Shown here one piece after another: positions 25,671 to 35,360 of a stretch of DNA of 64,000 nt. The DNA is taken from NCBI RefSeq assembly GCF_011762225.1, contig NZ_JAASQI010000001.1, forward strand, positions 372,001 to 436,000. The letters are read 5' to 3'. How positions within the stretch are numbered: position 1 is the first letter of the stretch; each line of letters opens with the position of its first letter. The notes beneath the pieces are model-generated. The model made no database searches. It was not told the origin of the DNA and saw nothing but the letters and a program-made list of their open reading frames with translations. This stretch comes from Pseudochelatococcus lubricantis (GTDB lineage: Bacteria > Pseudomonadota > Alphaproteobacteria > Rhizobiales > Beijerinckiaceae). A program made the translations under genes and the position numbers.

Positions 25671-26174
25671 ATGACAAAATCAGGCACCCGCCTGCCGAGG
25701 ATTGTCGTTAGCGAAGAGGAGCAGGAGCGCCTGTCCGCGCTGGCTGCCTCCATCAGCGCCCGCAACCCGGAACTTGCCGAGGAGCTTCAGGGCGAAATGG
25801 AGCGCGCGCGCGTCGTGAGGCCGGACAAGATGCCGGCGGGCGTCGTGCGGATGAATTCGCGGGTCGAGTTCGAATCGGACGACGGCCAGCGCCGGCGCGT
25901 GACGCTCGTCTATCCGGGCGAGGCCGATATCTCGGCCGGCCGCATTTCGATTCTCACACCGATCGGCACGGCCCTGATCGGGCTCTCCGAAGGCCAGTCC
26001 ATCAACTGGACGGCGCGGGACGGGCGCGAGCAGCGGCTCACCGTCCTTTCCGTCGACAACGGCGGGGAATCCGCGCCGGAGGAGGGCGTCGTCGATCTCG
26101 CGGGAGCCCGTGCCGCGCGCCGGCAGGACGCAAGTGCGGCGGGCGACGACGATCCGGGCCCGTCTGCGGCGTGA
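25671..26174 (+). CDS. rnk: Nucleoside diphosphate kinase regulator Rnk (GreA/GreB-like)
   Basis: A 167-residue Rnk-type protein. The N-terminal part (RLPRIVVSEEEQERLSALAASISARNPELAEELQGEMERARVV) replaces the coiled coil of GreA with a short helical domain, and the C-terminal FKBP-like domain reads VRMNSRVEFES, RRVTLVYPGEADISAGRISILTPIGTALIGLSEGQSINWTARDGREQRLTVLSV. Rnk proteins bind RNA polymerase and affect nucleotide metabolism genes. The start ATG 25671 fits GAAGGTG; a GTG at 25662 is an alternative. The last 25 residues are a low-complexity acidic tail. Confidence 0.9.
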   Translation: MTKSGTRLPRIVVSEEEQERLSALAASISARNPELAEELQGEMERARVVRPDKMPAGVVRMNSRVEFESDDGQRRRVTLVYPGEADISAGRISILTPIGTALIGLSEGQSINWTARDGREQRLTVLSVDNGGESAPEEGVVDLAGARAARRQDASAAGDDDPGPSAA

Positions 26175-26190
26175 GTCGATGATACATGCT

Positions 26191-26221
26191 GCGGGATGAC
26201 CTTTCCGGGGCGTCATCCCGC
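26191..26221. terminator. Hairpin between convergent rnk and AsmA-like gene
   Basis: GCGGGATGAC (26191-26200) and GTCATCCCGC (26212-26221) form a perfect 10-bp inverted repeat with an 11-base loop in the 62-base convergent gap. No U-run is present on either side, so termination may need other factors. Confidence 0.45.
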
Positions 26222-26236
26222 TCCCCGGGGCGTGCC

Positions 26237-29200
26237 CTACTGGCCGGGGGGCTGCGGTTGTGCCGGCGGCGGCTGCCCGCTGTCGGCGCGGCCGAGATCG
26301 AAGAACTTGCGGAAGATGCCCGGTGCGATCGCGGAAAGCGGGTTGACGGTGAGCGCCGGCGAATCGAGCGCCCCCGTCGCACGGAAGTTGATGGCGAAGA
26401 GGCCCTCGTACTGCCCGCCCCCCAGCAGCGGGCCGAGCAGGGGCACCTGGCTGAAGATGTTGTTGAGAGCATAGGCCGGCACGTAGGTGCCCGACACATC
26501 GATGCGCTCGTTGCGCGTGTCGACATTGCCCTCGATGGTGACGCCGACACCCGGCCCCCACAGCACGCCTTCCTGGATGTTGATGCGGCCGGGTGCGCGG
26601 GTGAAACTCACCCGGAGCTTGGTGAAAGGCACATTGCCGGGGTCGACGGCGATTTTTTTCGGGCTTTCCGTGAGGATGCGCTCCATCGTCGGCTCGTTGC
26701 GAATCGCGAAATCGCGAATCAGCACCTTTCCGGCGCCGCCCTGCGCCAGATCGACGTGCATCTGCATGTCGCCGCCGGCCATGTGCGCGTAGATGTCGGC
26801 GAAGCGCAGCGCTGCGCCGGCGTTCTTCGTGGCGAGCGAAATCCCCGTGTTCCCGCTCATCTCGGCCGACAGCGGCGCGCCGCTGAAGCTGCCGGTCAGC
26901 CGCAGTCTCTCCGGCTCGCCGCCACGCAGCCCGAGCTTGAGGGCCGCTTTCGAGATCGTCTCGTTGTTGAAGCCGGCGATGATGTTCACCGCGACATTGA
27001 CATCGAGGTTGAGCCCGGAACCACCGCCTGCCTGTCCGCCGCCCTGCCTGCTCGCGCCCTCGCGGAAAATGCGCAGGAAGGAGCGCGCGTCGAGCAGGTT
27101 GCCCTGCACGGCAAGCCGGAGGACACCGTTGCCCTGATCGGCGTCAACCGCGAAATCGTCGTTGGGGGACAGCCTGACCTGCGTGAGGCTGGCGCTCTTC
27201 AGCGCGCCGTCGGCGTTGAGCCGTGCGGCGCCCCGGGCGCTGACGGAGCCTGCGTTAAGGACAATGTCCGACAGGGCATAGCCGTTGTCGTCGAGGGCGG
27301 AGAACGTCAGCCGGCCCGGCTTGCCGGCGGCCTTCGTCCAGCCGGGCAGAAGGTTGTCGATGCGCGCGCGCGTCAGATCGACATCGACCTTGGCGGGCGC
27401 CGACGGCTTGGCGGCGCCCGTGCTGAACGACGTGCTGACGCGCGCGACGACCGGCCCCGTCAGGCGCTTGCCGAGGTTGATGCCCCGCGCGGCTCTCGCG
27501 GCATCGTCGAGAGTGAGGGTGATATCGGCCTGCGCGCTGCCGTCGCGCTTGCGCAGCGGCTGGCGCAGGCTGAGTTCGGCCGGCATGCCGCCGAGCTGGC
27601 CGTTTCCGGACAGCGACAGATTCTTCGAGTCGAGATTGAGCTGCAGGCTGGCGTTCGTCAGCCGGTCCTTGCCGCCGTCGAGATCGATTGCCAGACGCTC
27701 GATGCGCCCTGCAGCCTGCGTGACGACCTGCTCCGGCCGCAGGTGGTTTACCATCGGCAGGGTGATGGAAACGGCGAGGTCCGCGTCGCCGCCGACCGAT
27801 TCCGGCGATACATCGACATTGAACATGTCCTTCAGCGCCTCGCGCCGCAGCAGATGCGCCAGTGCCGCCGTGCTGCCGCGCAGGCGGAAGCCGATGTTGG
27901 CTTCGATGGGGGGCGTCAGCCGCGGGACGTCCATGCGCCCCTCGCTCAGGTCGAGGATCGCCCCCGGCGCGACCTCCGCCTTCGCGGACGAGGCGGTGAC
28001 GGATGCGGTGGCGCCGGTCACGAGGCCGCTGACGGTCGCCTGCTCCAGGGGCGGAAAGCCGGGCGCGGCCGTGAGCGTGACCTGCGAGGCGGAGAACTGC
28101 GTGCGCACCGAATCCGCCGGCAACGGTTCGCGGCGGCGGGAGGCCGCGAGCTGTTCGGCCGTGAGATTGACCGCGACATTGAGGGAATCAACGATGCCGG
28201 CGGACAGGTTGTCGATCAGGTAGCGGCGCGGTTCCGGCGTGACGAACGGCGGCCAGAAACGCAGGATCGACCGCGCGTTCGAGCGCGCTGTCTGGATGCC
28301 GAGGCGAACGCCGTCCTCGTTGCCGGGACCGCCGATCTCGCCGTTGAGCGCGACACCGAAGCCCGCGCCGGAGACCGCCACCCGTTCGATGCGCAGGCCA
28401 CCGCCCCGCATGCCCGCTGCCATGACTTCCACGGCGTCGATGGCGAGGGGAGCCTCGCGCGGCGAGAGCGGCGGCAGGACGGCGTCGCGGCCGTCGAGCT
28501 GCAAGCGCCAGGAGCTGTCCGGATCGTCGAAAGCGACGCGCCCGCCGAGCGTGAAGCGGGAGCCGTTCGTCTCCAGCAGGAGGGAGGGGATGCGGATGCC
28601 GCTGCTTCCCTCTTCCCGCTCCGCCTCCAGCCGGAATGCGGAGACCTCGAAAGACGGCTGGTCCCGGTCGTGATAGATCACCGTGCCGGGTGACGATTCG
28701 AGCTTGCCGGAGAGCGCCGCGAGCTTGTTGTCCGCGGTGATCGCGACCTTGAGCCTCGCCGAAAAGGTGAGGTCGCCCTCGACGAGCCCGCCATGCGCGC
28801 CCGCCAGCATCAGCAGGTCCGTCATCGGCGCGCCGTCGAGCGCCAGTGCCACGGTCCGTTCCTGTCCGCTGCCGCCGGTGACGTCGCCGCGTGCCGTCCA
28901 CCGTCCGGAAGGGCCCTGCAGGGCGAGGGAAACGGCGAGGCTGCCGGAGGCCTCGCGCGTCAGGTCGGCGGTGACGTCGGCGAAGGTGAGACGCTCCGCG
29001 CCGTGGACGTCGATGACCGTCACCCGCGCGTCGGAGAGCGCGACCCGGTCGAGGGAGCGTGTGAGCCCTGTCTGGTCGGCCAGCAGGTTGGCGATGCCGA
29101 CCACGGTCTCGTCAAAGGAAACGGCGGGCTGTTGTTGCTGCGGCGTCCCGGCGGGCGGTGGCGGAACGTTCGCTGCGTCGCCGGGGTGCAGACTGCCGTC

Positions 29201-29641
29201 GGGCATCATGGTGAGGCGTGCGTCGAGGCCCGAGAAGGCGACGGACGTCAGGCCGATCTCGCCATAGGCGAACCGCCACGGATCGACGGCGATCTCGCCT
29301 GCGCGTGCGCGCAGGAAGACGGTGCCGTCCGGCTGCACGATCTCGATGTTCTCGGCGAGCAGCGCCGGGCCGTGGTCGGTGAGTGCGATACCGGTTTCCG
29401 AGATGCGCGCGCTCCAGCCGGGGGAGAGCTGGTCGGTGAGCGCCCTGGCGATCGGCTCGGCCAGCGACTGGGTCGACAGCGAGCCGAAGGACATCCGCGT
29501 GACGATGGCGACGACGCACAAGACCAGTATCGCCGCCGTCCACAGGCCGCTGCGCAGCAGGCTGGCCAGCGCTCTGCCGGCCGCGCTCCGGCGCCTGATG
29601 CGCCTGCGCCGTTTGCTGCGAATCTGTCGTGGCCTGATCAT
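26237..29641 (-). CDS. Large AsmA/YhdP-like envelope protein (DUF3971 and AsmA C-terminal domains)
   Basis: A 1134-residue inner-membrane-anchored protein. An Arg-rich cytoplasmic start (RRRRIRRRSA) precedes one transmembrane segment (about 31-48, LWTAAILVLCVVAIV). The long periplasmic part is beta-rich repetitive sequence of the AsmA/TamB superfamily, with a DUF3971-like region around 330-600 and an AsmA-like C-terminal region (LDARSFLRIFREGAS, RLTGSFSGAPLSAEM, FTRAPGRINIQEGVLWGPGVGVTIEGNVD, GLFAINFRATGALDSPALTVNPLSAIAPG). Members are proposed to form hydrophobic grooves that move phospholipids to the outer membrane. The tail is Pro/Gln-rich. It is monocistronic and divergent from bcp. Confidence 0.87.
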   Translation of the reverse strand: MIRPRQIRSKRRRRIRRRSAAGRALASLLRSGLWTAAILVLCVVAIVTRMSFGSLSTQSLAEPIARALTDQLSPGWSARISETGIALTDHGPALLAENIEIVQPDGTVFLRARAGEIAVDPWRFAYGEIGLTSVAFSGLDARLTMMPDGSLHPGDAANVPPPPAGTPQQQQPAVSFDETVVGIANLLADQTGLTRSLDRVALSDARVTVIDVHGAERLTFADVTADLTREASGSLAVSLALQGPSGRWTARGDVTGGSGQERTVALALDGAPMTDLLMLAGAHGGLVEGDLTFSARLKVAITADNKLAALSGKLESSPGTVIYHDRDQPSFEVSAFRLEAEREEGSSGIRIPSLLLETNGSRFTLGGRVAFDDPDSSWRLQLDGRDAVLPPLSPREAPLAIDAVEVMAAGMRGGGLRIERVAVSGAGFGVALNGEIGGPGNEDGVRLGIQTARSNARSILRFWPPFVTPEPRRYLIDNLSAGIVDSLNVAVNLTAEQLAASRRREPLPADSVRTQFSASQVTLTAAPGFPPLEQATVSGLVTGATASVTASSAKAEVAPGAILDLSEGRMDVPRLTPPIEANIGFRLRGSTAALAHLLRREALKDMFNVDVSPESVGGDADLAVSITLPMVNHLRPEQVVTQAAGRIERLAIDLDGGKDRLTNASLQLNLDSKNLSLSGNGQLGGMPAELSLRQPLRKRDGSAQADITLTLDDAARAARGINLGKRLTGPVVARVSTSFSTGAAKPSAPAKVDVDLTRARIDNLLPGWTKAAGKPGRLTFSALDDNGYALSDIVLNAGSVSARGAARLNADGALKSASLTQVRLSPNDDFAVDADQGNGVLRLAVQGNLLDARSFLRIFREGASRQGGGQAGGGSGLNLDVNVAVNIIAGFNNETISKAALKLGLRGGEPERLRLTGSFSGAPLSAEMSGNTGISLATKNAGAALRFADIYAHMAGGDMQMHVDLAQGGAGKVLIRDFAIRNEPTMERILTESPKKIAVDPGNVPFTKLRVSFTRAPGRINIQEGVLWGPGVGVTIEGNVDTRNERIDVSGTYVPAYALNNIFSQVPLLGPLLGGGQYEGLFAINFRATGALDSPALTVNPLSAIAPGIFRKFFDLGRADSGQPPPAQPQPPGQ

Positions 29642-29979
29642 GCCCTACCGTTGGTCTGCCGGTTGCGAAGTCCGCGCGAAACGCCCGGCGTGGAAACTGT
29701 CGACGCCCGATTCTCCACCGGGCTCGCATAGGCATTGTCCGCCGGGGCGCCGATGCAGGCGGGCGGGCGAGCCTTCAGGCTATACCAGTGTAACGCGAAC
29801 GCCTGTCCGGCGAATCGCGTCAGACGCGAAATCCCGTCCAAAATCGTCCTTTTCCCACAAAAAGTTCTCCTGTCGGACTACACTGCTGCGCGGTACGCGC
29901 GAATCCTGCTAGCTTTTCATATTTATATATTGCGCGTTTTGCTGCCTGGTTTGGCGCTTTTATGACGATGGAGGACGCT
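29642..29979. other. Divergent intergenic region, 338 bp
   Basis: This separates the leftward AsmA-like gene from rightward bcp. An AT-rich patch around 29911-29932 contains TATATT (29926-29931), which could be a -10 box for bcp, but no matching -35 is clear. No ORF with a ribosome site and no repeat was seen. Confidence 0.4.
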
Positions 29980-30444
29980 ATGAGTCTTGAAGCGGGTGAC
30001 ATCGCCCCCGATTTCACGCTGGCCGGCAGCGGCGGCGAGACATATTCGCTCGCCGGGTTGCTGGGGCGCAAGGTGGTGCTCTACTTCTATCCGAAGGATG
30101 ATACCAGCGGCTGCACCAAGGAGGCCATAGCCTTCAACGGCCTGCGTCAGGCCTTCGCGGACGCCGGTGCGGAGATCGTCGGCGTGTCGGCCGATAGCGT
30201 GAAGAGCCACGATTCCTTTCGCGAGAAATACGATCTCACCATTCCGCTCGCCTCGGACGAGAAGAAAGAGGTCATCGAGGCCTACGGCGTGTGGGTCGAG
30301 AAGAGCATGTACGGGCGCAAGTATTTCGGCATCGAACGGGCCACGTTCCTGATCGACGGCGAGGGGCGCATCGCGCAGGTGTGGCGCAATGTCAAGGTTC
30401 CCGGCCATGCCGAGGCCGTGCTGAAGGCGGCGCAGGCGCTTTAA
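29980..30444 (+). CDS. bcp: Thioredoxin-dependent thiol peroxidase (peroxiredoxin Q/Bcp)
   Basis: Reduces hydrogen and organic peroxides in the cytoplasm. The 154-residue protein has the Prx active site YFYPKDDTSGCTKEAIAF with peroxidatic Cys45. The position of the resolving cysteine of E. coli Bcp (five residues on) is Ile here, so it is probably a 1-Cys-like or atypical member. ATG 29980 is selected because GGAGG (29970-29974) lies 5 bases before it; upstream in-frame ATGs at 29962 and 29968 lack this. The following gene, valS, is 150 bases away on the same strand. Confidence 0.93.
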   Translation: MSLEAGDIAPDFTLAGSGGETYSLAGLLGRKVVLYFYPKDDTSGCTKEAIAFNGLRQAFADAGAEIVGVSADSVKSHDSFREKYDLTIPLASDEKKEVIEAYGVWVEKSMYGRKYFGIERATFLIDGEGRIAQVWRNVKVPGHAEAVLKAAQAL

Positions 30445-30596
30445 CGGGCTCCTGGCACCGCGGGCGTCGGGCCGATGCGCCTTGACAGGCGCGTTCCCGT
30501 CCGTTTCATCTCCTGCGGAAAGAAGCGTGCCGCGCGGCGCGCTCCCGTGGTGTCGCGCCCCGGCGCGCCAGAAGACGAGTATGCAAGTTGAGTGCG

Positions 30597-33311
30597 ATGG
30601 AAAAGACTTTCGAGCCCGCGGCCGTCGAGGCGCGCATTTCGAGTTCCTGGGAAGAGGCGGGCGCTTTCCGTGCCGGCCGGCCGGACCGCAGGGCGGCGGC
30701 GCCTTATTCCATCGTCATTCCGCCGCCCAACGTCACCGGCTCCCTGCACATGGGCCATGCGCTCAACAATACGTTGCAGGACATCCTGTGCCGGTTCGAG
30801 CGCATGCGCGGCAAGGACGTGCTCTGGCAGCCGGGCATGGACCACGCGGGCATCGCCACGCAGATGGTGGTGGAGCGTCAGCTCGCCGAGCGCCAGCAGC
30901 CCGGCCGGCGCGAGATGGGGCGGGAAGCCTTCGTCGCGCGCGTATGGGAATGGAAGGCAGAGTCGGGCGGCACCATCGGCCGCCAGTTGCGCCGCCTCGG
31001 CGCTTCCTGCGACTGGTCGCGCGAGCGCTTCACCATGGACGAGGGCCTGTCGCGGGCGGTGCGCAAGGTCTTCGTGCAGCTCCACCGCGACGGCCTGATC
31101 TATAAGGACAAGCGCCTCGTCAACTGGGATCCGCGCTTCCAGACGGCGATCTCTGACATCGAGGTGCAGCAGGTGGAAGTGAAGGGCCATCTGTGGCACC
31201 TGCGCTATCCGGTTGCGGACGAGCCGGGCCGCTTCATCGTCGTGGCCACCACGCGCCCCGAGACCATGTTGGGCGACGTGGCCGTGGCCGTGCATCCGGA
31301 CGACGAGCGCTACCGCGATCTCGTCGGCAAGGATGTGCTGCTGCCACTCGTCGGCCGGCGCATTCCGGTCGTCGCCGACAGCTATTCCGATCCCGAGAAG
31401 GGCACCGGCGCGGTCAAGATCACGCCCGCGCACGATTTCAACGACTTCGAGGTCGGCAAGCGCCACGGCCTGCGGCTCATCAACGTGCTCGGGCCGGAGG
31501 CGGAGGTGCGCATCGTCGGCAACGAGGATTTCCTGCGCGGCGCCACGCCCGGCCCGGATCTCGACGCGGTGCTGGCGCTGGAGGGCGTGGACCGCGCCAA
31601 GGCCCGCAAGGCCGTCGTCGCCCTGCTGGAGGAGCGGGAACTCGTCGAGACGATCGAGCCGCACACGCACATGGTGCCACACGGCGACCGTTCGGGCGTC
31701 GTCATCGAGCCGTGGCTGACGGATCAGTGGTACGTCAACGTCAAGCCGCTGGCGGAAAAGGCGTTGAAGGCCGTGCGCGACGAGCGCACCGTCTTCATTC
31801 CGCGCAACTGGGAAAAGACCTTTTTCGACTGGCTGGAGAACATCGAGCCGTGGTGCATCTCGCGGCAATTGTGGTGGGGCCACCAGATCCCGGCGTGGTA
31901 TGGGCCGGACGGCCACGCCTTCGTCGCCGGGACGGAGGAGGAGGCGCGCGACGCGGCCATCCGCCACTACGGCAACAGCGACGTCACGCTCACCCGCGAC
32001 GAGGACGTGCTCGATACGTGGTTCTCGTCGGCGCTGTGGCCGTTCTCGACGCTCGGCTGGCCGGACGAGACGCCCGAGCTGAAGCGCTTCTACCCCACCA
32101 GCACGCTGGTGACGGGCTTCGACATCATCTTCTTCTGGGTGGCCCGCATGATGATGATGGGGCTGCACATTCTGGATGAGGTGCCGTTCCGCAACGTCTA
32201 CATCCATGCGCTGGTGCGTGACGAGCGCGGCGCGAAGATGTCGAAGTCGAAGGGCAACGTCATCGATCCGCTCGATCTCGTCGATCGCTACGGCGCGGAT
32301 GCGCTGCGCTTCACCCTCGCGGCCATGGCTGCACAGGGGCGGGACATCAAACTGTCCACACAGCGCGTCGAGGGCTACCGGAACTTCGCCACCAAGCTGT
32401 GGAACGCCGCCCGCTTCGCCGAGATGAACGGCTGCGTGCGCGTGGCGGGCTTCGATCCGGCCGACGTGAAGGAAACGCTCAATCGCTGGATCGTCTCGGC
32501 GGCGGGGCGGGCGACCGCGGAAATCACGACGGCGCTGGAGGAATTCCGCTTCAACGAGGCCGCGGGCGGGGCGTATCGCTTCGTCTGGAACCTGTTCTGC
32601 GACTGGTATCTCGAACTGGCGAAGCCCGTCCTGCAAGGAGAGGACGGACTTGCGAAGGACGAAACGCGCGCTACCGTCGCCTGGGTGATCGACGAGATCG
32701 CCAAGCTGCTGCATCCCTTCATGCCGTTCCTCACCGAGGAGCTGTGGGCGATCAAGGGCGCGGAAGGCCCGGCGCGCGACGGTCTGCTCACGCTCAGCTC
32801 CTGGCCCGTTCCCGTCGCGATCGGCGGGGAGGCGGCGGAGGCCGAGATCGGCTGGGTGATCGAACTCGTTTCCGCGATCCGGTCCGTGCGCTCGGAGATG
32901 AACGTGCCGGCCGGCGCGCAGATTCCGCTGGCGCTCGTCGCCGCCTCGCCGCAGACGCTGGAGCGCGCGCAGCGCTGGCGCGAGATCGTGGCGCGGCTTG
33001 CACGCCTGTCGGGCATCGACTTCGTGGACGCCGCCCCCGCGGGCGCGGTCCAGCTCATCGTCTATGGCGAGGTGGCCGCGCTACCGCTCGCCGGCATCAT
33101 CGACCTCGACGCCGAGCGCGCGCGTCTGAAGAAGGAGGCCGAGAAGCTGGTGGCGGACATTGCCCGTATCGACGCCAAGCTCGGCAATGCGGACTTCATC
33201 GCCCGCGCGCCGGAGGAAATAGTCGACGAGCAGCACGAGCGCCGCGCCGAGGCCGAAGCGCGCCACAGGCAGATCGCGGCGGCGCTGGAGCAGCTTGCGG
33301 CGCTGGGATGA
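30597..33311 (+). CDS. valS: Valyl-tRNA synthetase
   Basis: Class I aminoacyl-tRNA synthetase, 904 residues. The HIGH-type motif HMGH is at residues 51-54 (in PPPNVTGSLHMGH), the editing CP1 domain is about 190-420 (FIVVATTRPETMLGDVAVAVHP), KMSKS is at 547-551, the anticodon-binding domain follows, and the C-terminal coiled coil ends the protein (DLDAERARLKKEAEKLVADIARIDAKL). ATG 30597 is taken as start; an in-frame TTG at 30588 would add three residues. A rho-independent-type hairpin follows. tRNA-Val at 9 kb is its substrate class but not linked. Confidence 0.97.
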   Translation: MEKTFEPAAVEARISSSWEEAGAFRAGRPDRRAAAPYSIVIPPPNVTGSLHMGHALNNTLQDILCRFERMRGKDVLWQPGMDHAGIATQMVVERQLAERQQPGRREMGREAFVARVWEWKAESGGTIGRQLRRLGASCDWSRERFTMDEGLSRAVRKVFVQLHRDGLIYKDKRLVNWDPRFQTAISDIEVQQVEVKGHLWHLRYPVADEPGRFIVVATTRPETMLGDVAVAVHPDDERYRDLVGKDVLLPLVGRRIPVVADSYSDPEKGTGAVKITPAHDFNDFEVGKRHGLRLINVLGPEAEVRIVGNEDFLRGATPGPDLDAVLALEGVDRAKARKAVVALLEERELVETIEPHTHMVPHGDRSGVVIEPWLTDQWYVNVKPLAEKALKAVRDERTVFIPRNWEKTFFDWLENIEPWCISRQLWWGHQIPAWYGPDGHAFVAGTEEEARDAAIRHYGNSDVTLTRDEDVLDTWFSSALWPFSTLGWPDETPELKRFYPTSTLVTGFDIIFFWVARMMMMGLHILDEVPFRNVYIHALVRDERGAKMSKSKGNVIDPLDLVDRYGADALRFTLAAMAAQGRDIKLSTQRVEGYRNFATKLWNAARFAEMNGCVRVAGFDPADVKETLNRWIVSAAGRATAEITTALEEFRFNEAAGGAYRFVWNLFCDWYLELAKPVLQGEDGLAKDETRATVAWVIDEIAKLLHPFMPFLTEELWAIKGAEGPARDGLLTLSSWPVPVAIGGEAAEAEIGWVIELVSAIRSVRSEMNVPAGAQIPLALVAASPQTLERAQRWREIVARLARLSGIDFVDAAPAGAVQLIVYGEVAALPLAGIIDLDAERARLKKEAEKLVADIARIDAKLGNADFIARAPEEIVDEQHERRAEAEARHRQIAAALEQLAALG

Positions 33312-33323
33312 GGGTGCCCGCCG

Positions 33324-33351
33324 GCAGGCGTGGCTTTTCTGCCACGCCTGC
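33324..33351 (+). terminator. Terminator of valS
   Basis: GCAGGCGTGGC (33324-33334), loop TTTTCT, GCCACGCCTGC (33341-33351): a perfect 11-bp stem 12 bases after the stop, followed by GGCTTTGTT. Confidence 0.8.
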
Positions 33352-33579
33352 GGCTTTGTTGCATCGGGGGTGTATCGGCATGTGCCAAATACCTGTATTG
33401 CCGCGATGCCGCCATAAAGGGCGCGCTTCATAGGCTGCGATGAAACGGAAGCCGGCTTCGCAGTATACCGGTTTCGTTCGCGTGCCAGTTGGCTGGCATG
33501 AACGGTGTCGCGGCAGGTGGGGACGGGTAGAGCGGGTGCAGTGATGTTGGCGTGCTTTTCGATGCGAGCGCTGAAATAA

Positions 33580-34470
33580 ATGAAATACGCTCGGAATGGC
33601 TCGGTCGTACTGTATTGCGTGGCGTCTTGTCTTGCCGCAGGTGTGTTTTCGTTCCCGGCGCGCGCGGACAATCTCGCCCAGGCGGCTCTCGCACCCGTGA
33701 AAACGAACGAGGGCGCTGCCAATCCGATCGAGGCGGCCAATCCTCTCCAGTCCCAGCCGCAGGGCGGCTTCAAATCCGTGGGCGATGCGTTCCGCAGCGG
33801 CATTCGTGACTACAATGCGGGCGACAAGACCGGCGCGGTGCGCGCGCTGCAATATGCCGCCATGCAGGGGCATACGGTGTCGCTGTGGAAGCTCGGACGC
33901 ATGTTCGCGGAAGGCGACGGCGTCGACCACGACGATTTGAAGGCCTTCGAGTATTTCTCCCAGATCGCGGACCGCTATGCCGACGAAAGCCCCGGCACAC
34001 GGCAAGCGCCGTTCGTGTCGAGCGCGTTCGTGGCACTCGGCGGCTACTTTCTGGACGGTATTGCAGGCAGCTACGTCAAGGCCGATGTCAGCCGCGCCGT
34101 GGACATGTTCCAGTACGCGGCGTCCTACTACGGCGACCCGGACGGGCAATACGCGCTTGCGCGCCTCTATCTGGACGGGCAGGGCGTGCCGAAGGACCCG
34201 CGCCAGGCGGCGCGCTGGCTGAAGCTGGCCGCTGAAAAAGGGCACAGGCAGGCGCAGGCGCTGCTCGGCAATCTGCTGGTGTCGGGCCAGGGCGTGCCGC
34301 GCCAGCCGGGACTGGGCCTCATGTGGCTGACGCTGGCGCGCGACGGCTCCGACGCCGACAAGGATGCGTGGATCGCCGAACTCCACGACAAGAACTTTGC
34401 CGCGGCAAGCGAGGCGGATCGGAAGCAGGCCCTTTCCTACCTTGAGCAATACATTCGTAAAAAGCAGTAA
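33580..34470 (+). CDS. exoR: ExoR-like periplasmic Sel1-repeat regulator
   Basis: A 296-residue exported protein. The signal peptide ends after PARA (residue 29). It carries Sel1-like helical repeats: AVRALQYAAMQGHTVSLWKLGRMFAEGDGV, AVDMFQYAASYYGDPDGQYALARLYLDGQGV, and AARWLKLAAEKGHRQAQALLGNLLVSGQGV. This arrangement matches ExoR of rhizobia, a periplasmic inhibitor of the ExoS/ChvI two-component system that controls exopolysaccharide, motility and acid response. No exoS or chvI is in the window. Ending and length fit the family. Other Sel1 proteins exist, so the name rests on overall architecture and lineage. Confidence 0.82.
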   Translation: MKYARNGSVVLYCVASCLAAGVFSFPARADNLAQAALAPVKTNEGAANPIEAANPLQSQPQGGFKSVGDAFRSGIRDYNAGDKTGAVRALQYAAMQGHTVSLWKLGRMFAEGDGVDHDDLKAFEYFSQIADRYADESPGTRQAPFVSSAFVALGGYFLDGIAGSYVKADVSRAVDMFQYAASYYGDPDGQYALARLYLDGQGVPKDPRQAARWLKLAAEKGHRQAQALLGNLLVSGQGVPRQPGLGLMWLTLARDGSDADKDAWIAELHDKNFAAASEADRKQALSYLEQYIRKKQ

Positions 34471-34491
34471 ACATTTCCCTAAGGCCTCGGC

Positions 34492-34526
34492 GGGAAAAGT
34501 GGATACAGGTGGATATCGCTTTTCCC
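34492..34526. terminator. Possible bidirectional terminator between exoR and xthA
   Basis: GGGAAAAG (34492-34499) and CTTTTCCC (34519-34526) are inverted with a 19-base loop in the 81-base convergent gap. The stem is short and the loop long, so this is weak. Confidence 0.35.
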
Positions 34527-34551
34527 TTCCGTGATCGCCCGCAGCCCGTGT

Positions 34552-35337
34552 TCAGAGGTCGAGGTCGATCGAAACCGGCACGTGGTCGGACGGTTTCTCG
34601 TGCGCGCGCATCTGCTTGTGGATGTGTGCGGCCTTGAGGTGGTCGGCCGCCTGCGGCGACAGCAGCAGGTGGTCGATGCGGATGCCGTTGTTCTTCTGCC
34701 ACGCGCCAGCCTGATAGTCCCAGAAGGTATAGAGCCCGTCCCGGTCGTCGCAGGCGCGCACGGCTTCCGTGAGGCCGAGATTGAGAAGCGACTGGAACTT
34801 CGCGCGGCTCTGCGGCAGGTACAGCGCATCGCCCGTCCATTGCTCGGGATGGGCGGCGTCGCGTGCCTGGGGGATGACGTTGTAGTCGCCGGCTAGCGCG
34901 AAGGGCTCCTCCAGAGCCAGCAGCGTGCGTGCGTGGTCGGCGAGGCGGTCGAGCCACTTCAGCTTGTAGGGATACTTTTCGCTGTCGGGCGGGTTGCCGT
35001 TGGGCAGGTAGAGCGAGGCTACGCGCACCGCGCCGGTTTTCACGGAAACCACGGCCTCGATATAGCGGGCCTGTTCGTCGCCGTCGTCGCCGGGCAGGCC
35101 GCGCGTCACGTCCTCCAGCGGCAGGCGGGAGACGATGGCGACACCGTTGAAGGTCTTCTGCCCGTTCACCGCCACGTTGTAGCCCTTGTCCTCGATCTGC
35201 GCGCGCGGGAAGGCGTCATCGACGCATTTGATTTCCTGCAGGCAGAGAATGTCCGGCTTCGCCTCGTCGAGGAACGCGGTCAGGTGGTCGATCCGCAGGC
35301 GGACGGAATTGATGTTCCAGGTAGCGATGCGCAGCAT
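34552..35337 (-). CDS. xthA: Exodeoxyribonuclease III
   Basis: AP endonuclease and 3'-5' exonuclease for base-excision repair. The 261-residue protein has the EEP-family motifs: RIATWNINSVRLR at the start, LCLQEIKC (Glu35 metal ligand), the YNVAVNGQKTFNGVAIVSR loop, LAGDYNVIP with catalytic Asp and Asn, RIDHLLLS, and the final SDHVPVSIDL with the catalytic His. It lies 23 bases downstream of recG on the same strand, a DNA-repair pair that probably shares a transcript. Confidence 0.95.
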   Translation of the reverse strand: MLRIATWNINSVRLRIDHLTAFLDEAKPDILCLQEIKCVDDAFPRAQIEDKGYNVAVNGQKTFNGVAIVSRLPLEDVTRGLPGDDGDEQARYIEAVVSVKTGAVRVASLYLPNGNPPDSEKYPYKLKWLDRLADHARTLLALEEPFALAGDYNVIPQARDAAHPEQWTGDALYLPQSRAKFQSLLNLGLTEAVRACDDRDGLYTFWDYQAGAWQKNNGIRIDHLLLSPQAADHLKAAHIHKQMRAHEKPSDHVPVSIDLDL

Positions 35338-35360
35338 GGTGTTTTTTCCGTTGTGGTGAG

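Noticed and set aside
26186-28693. Rightward 835-residue open frame opposite the AsmA-like gene
   Set aside because: It is antisense to a full-length recognisable gene with low-complexity translation, so it is a codon-bias shadow.
30441-32714. Leftward 757-residue open frame opposite valS
   Set aside because: valS on the other strand is complete with HMGH and KMSKS; this frame has biased composition and no motif.
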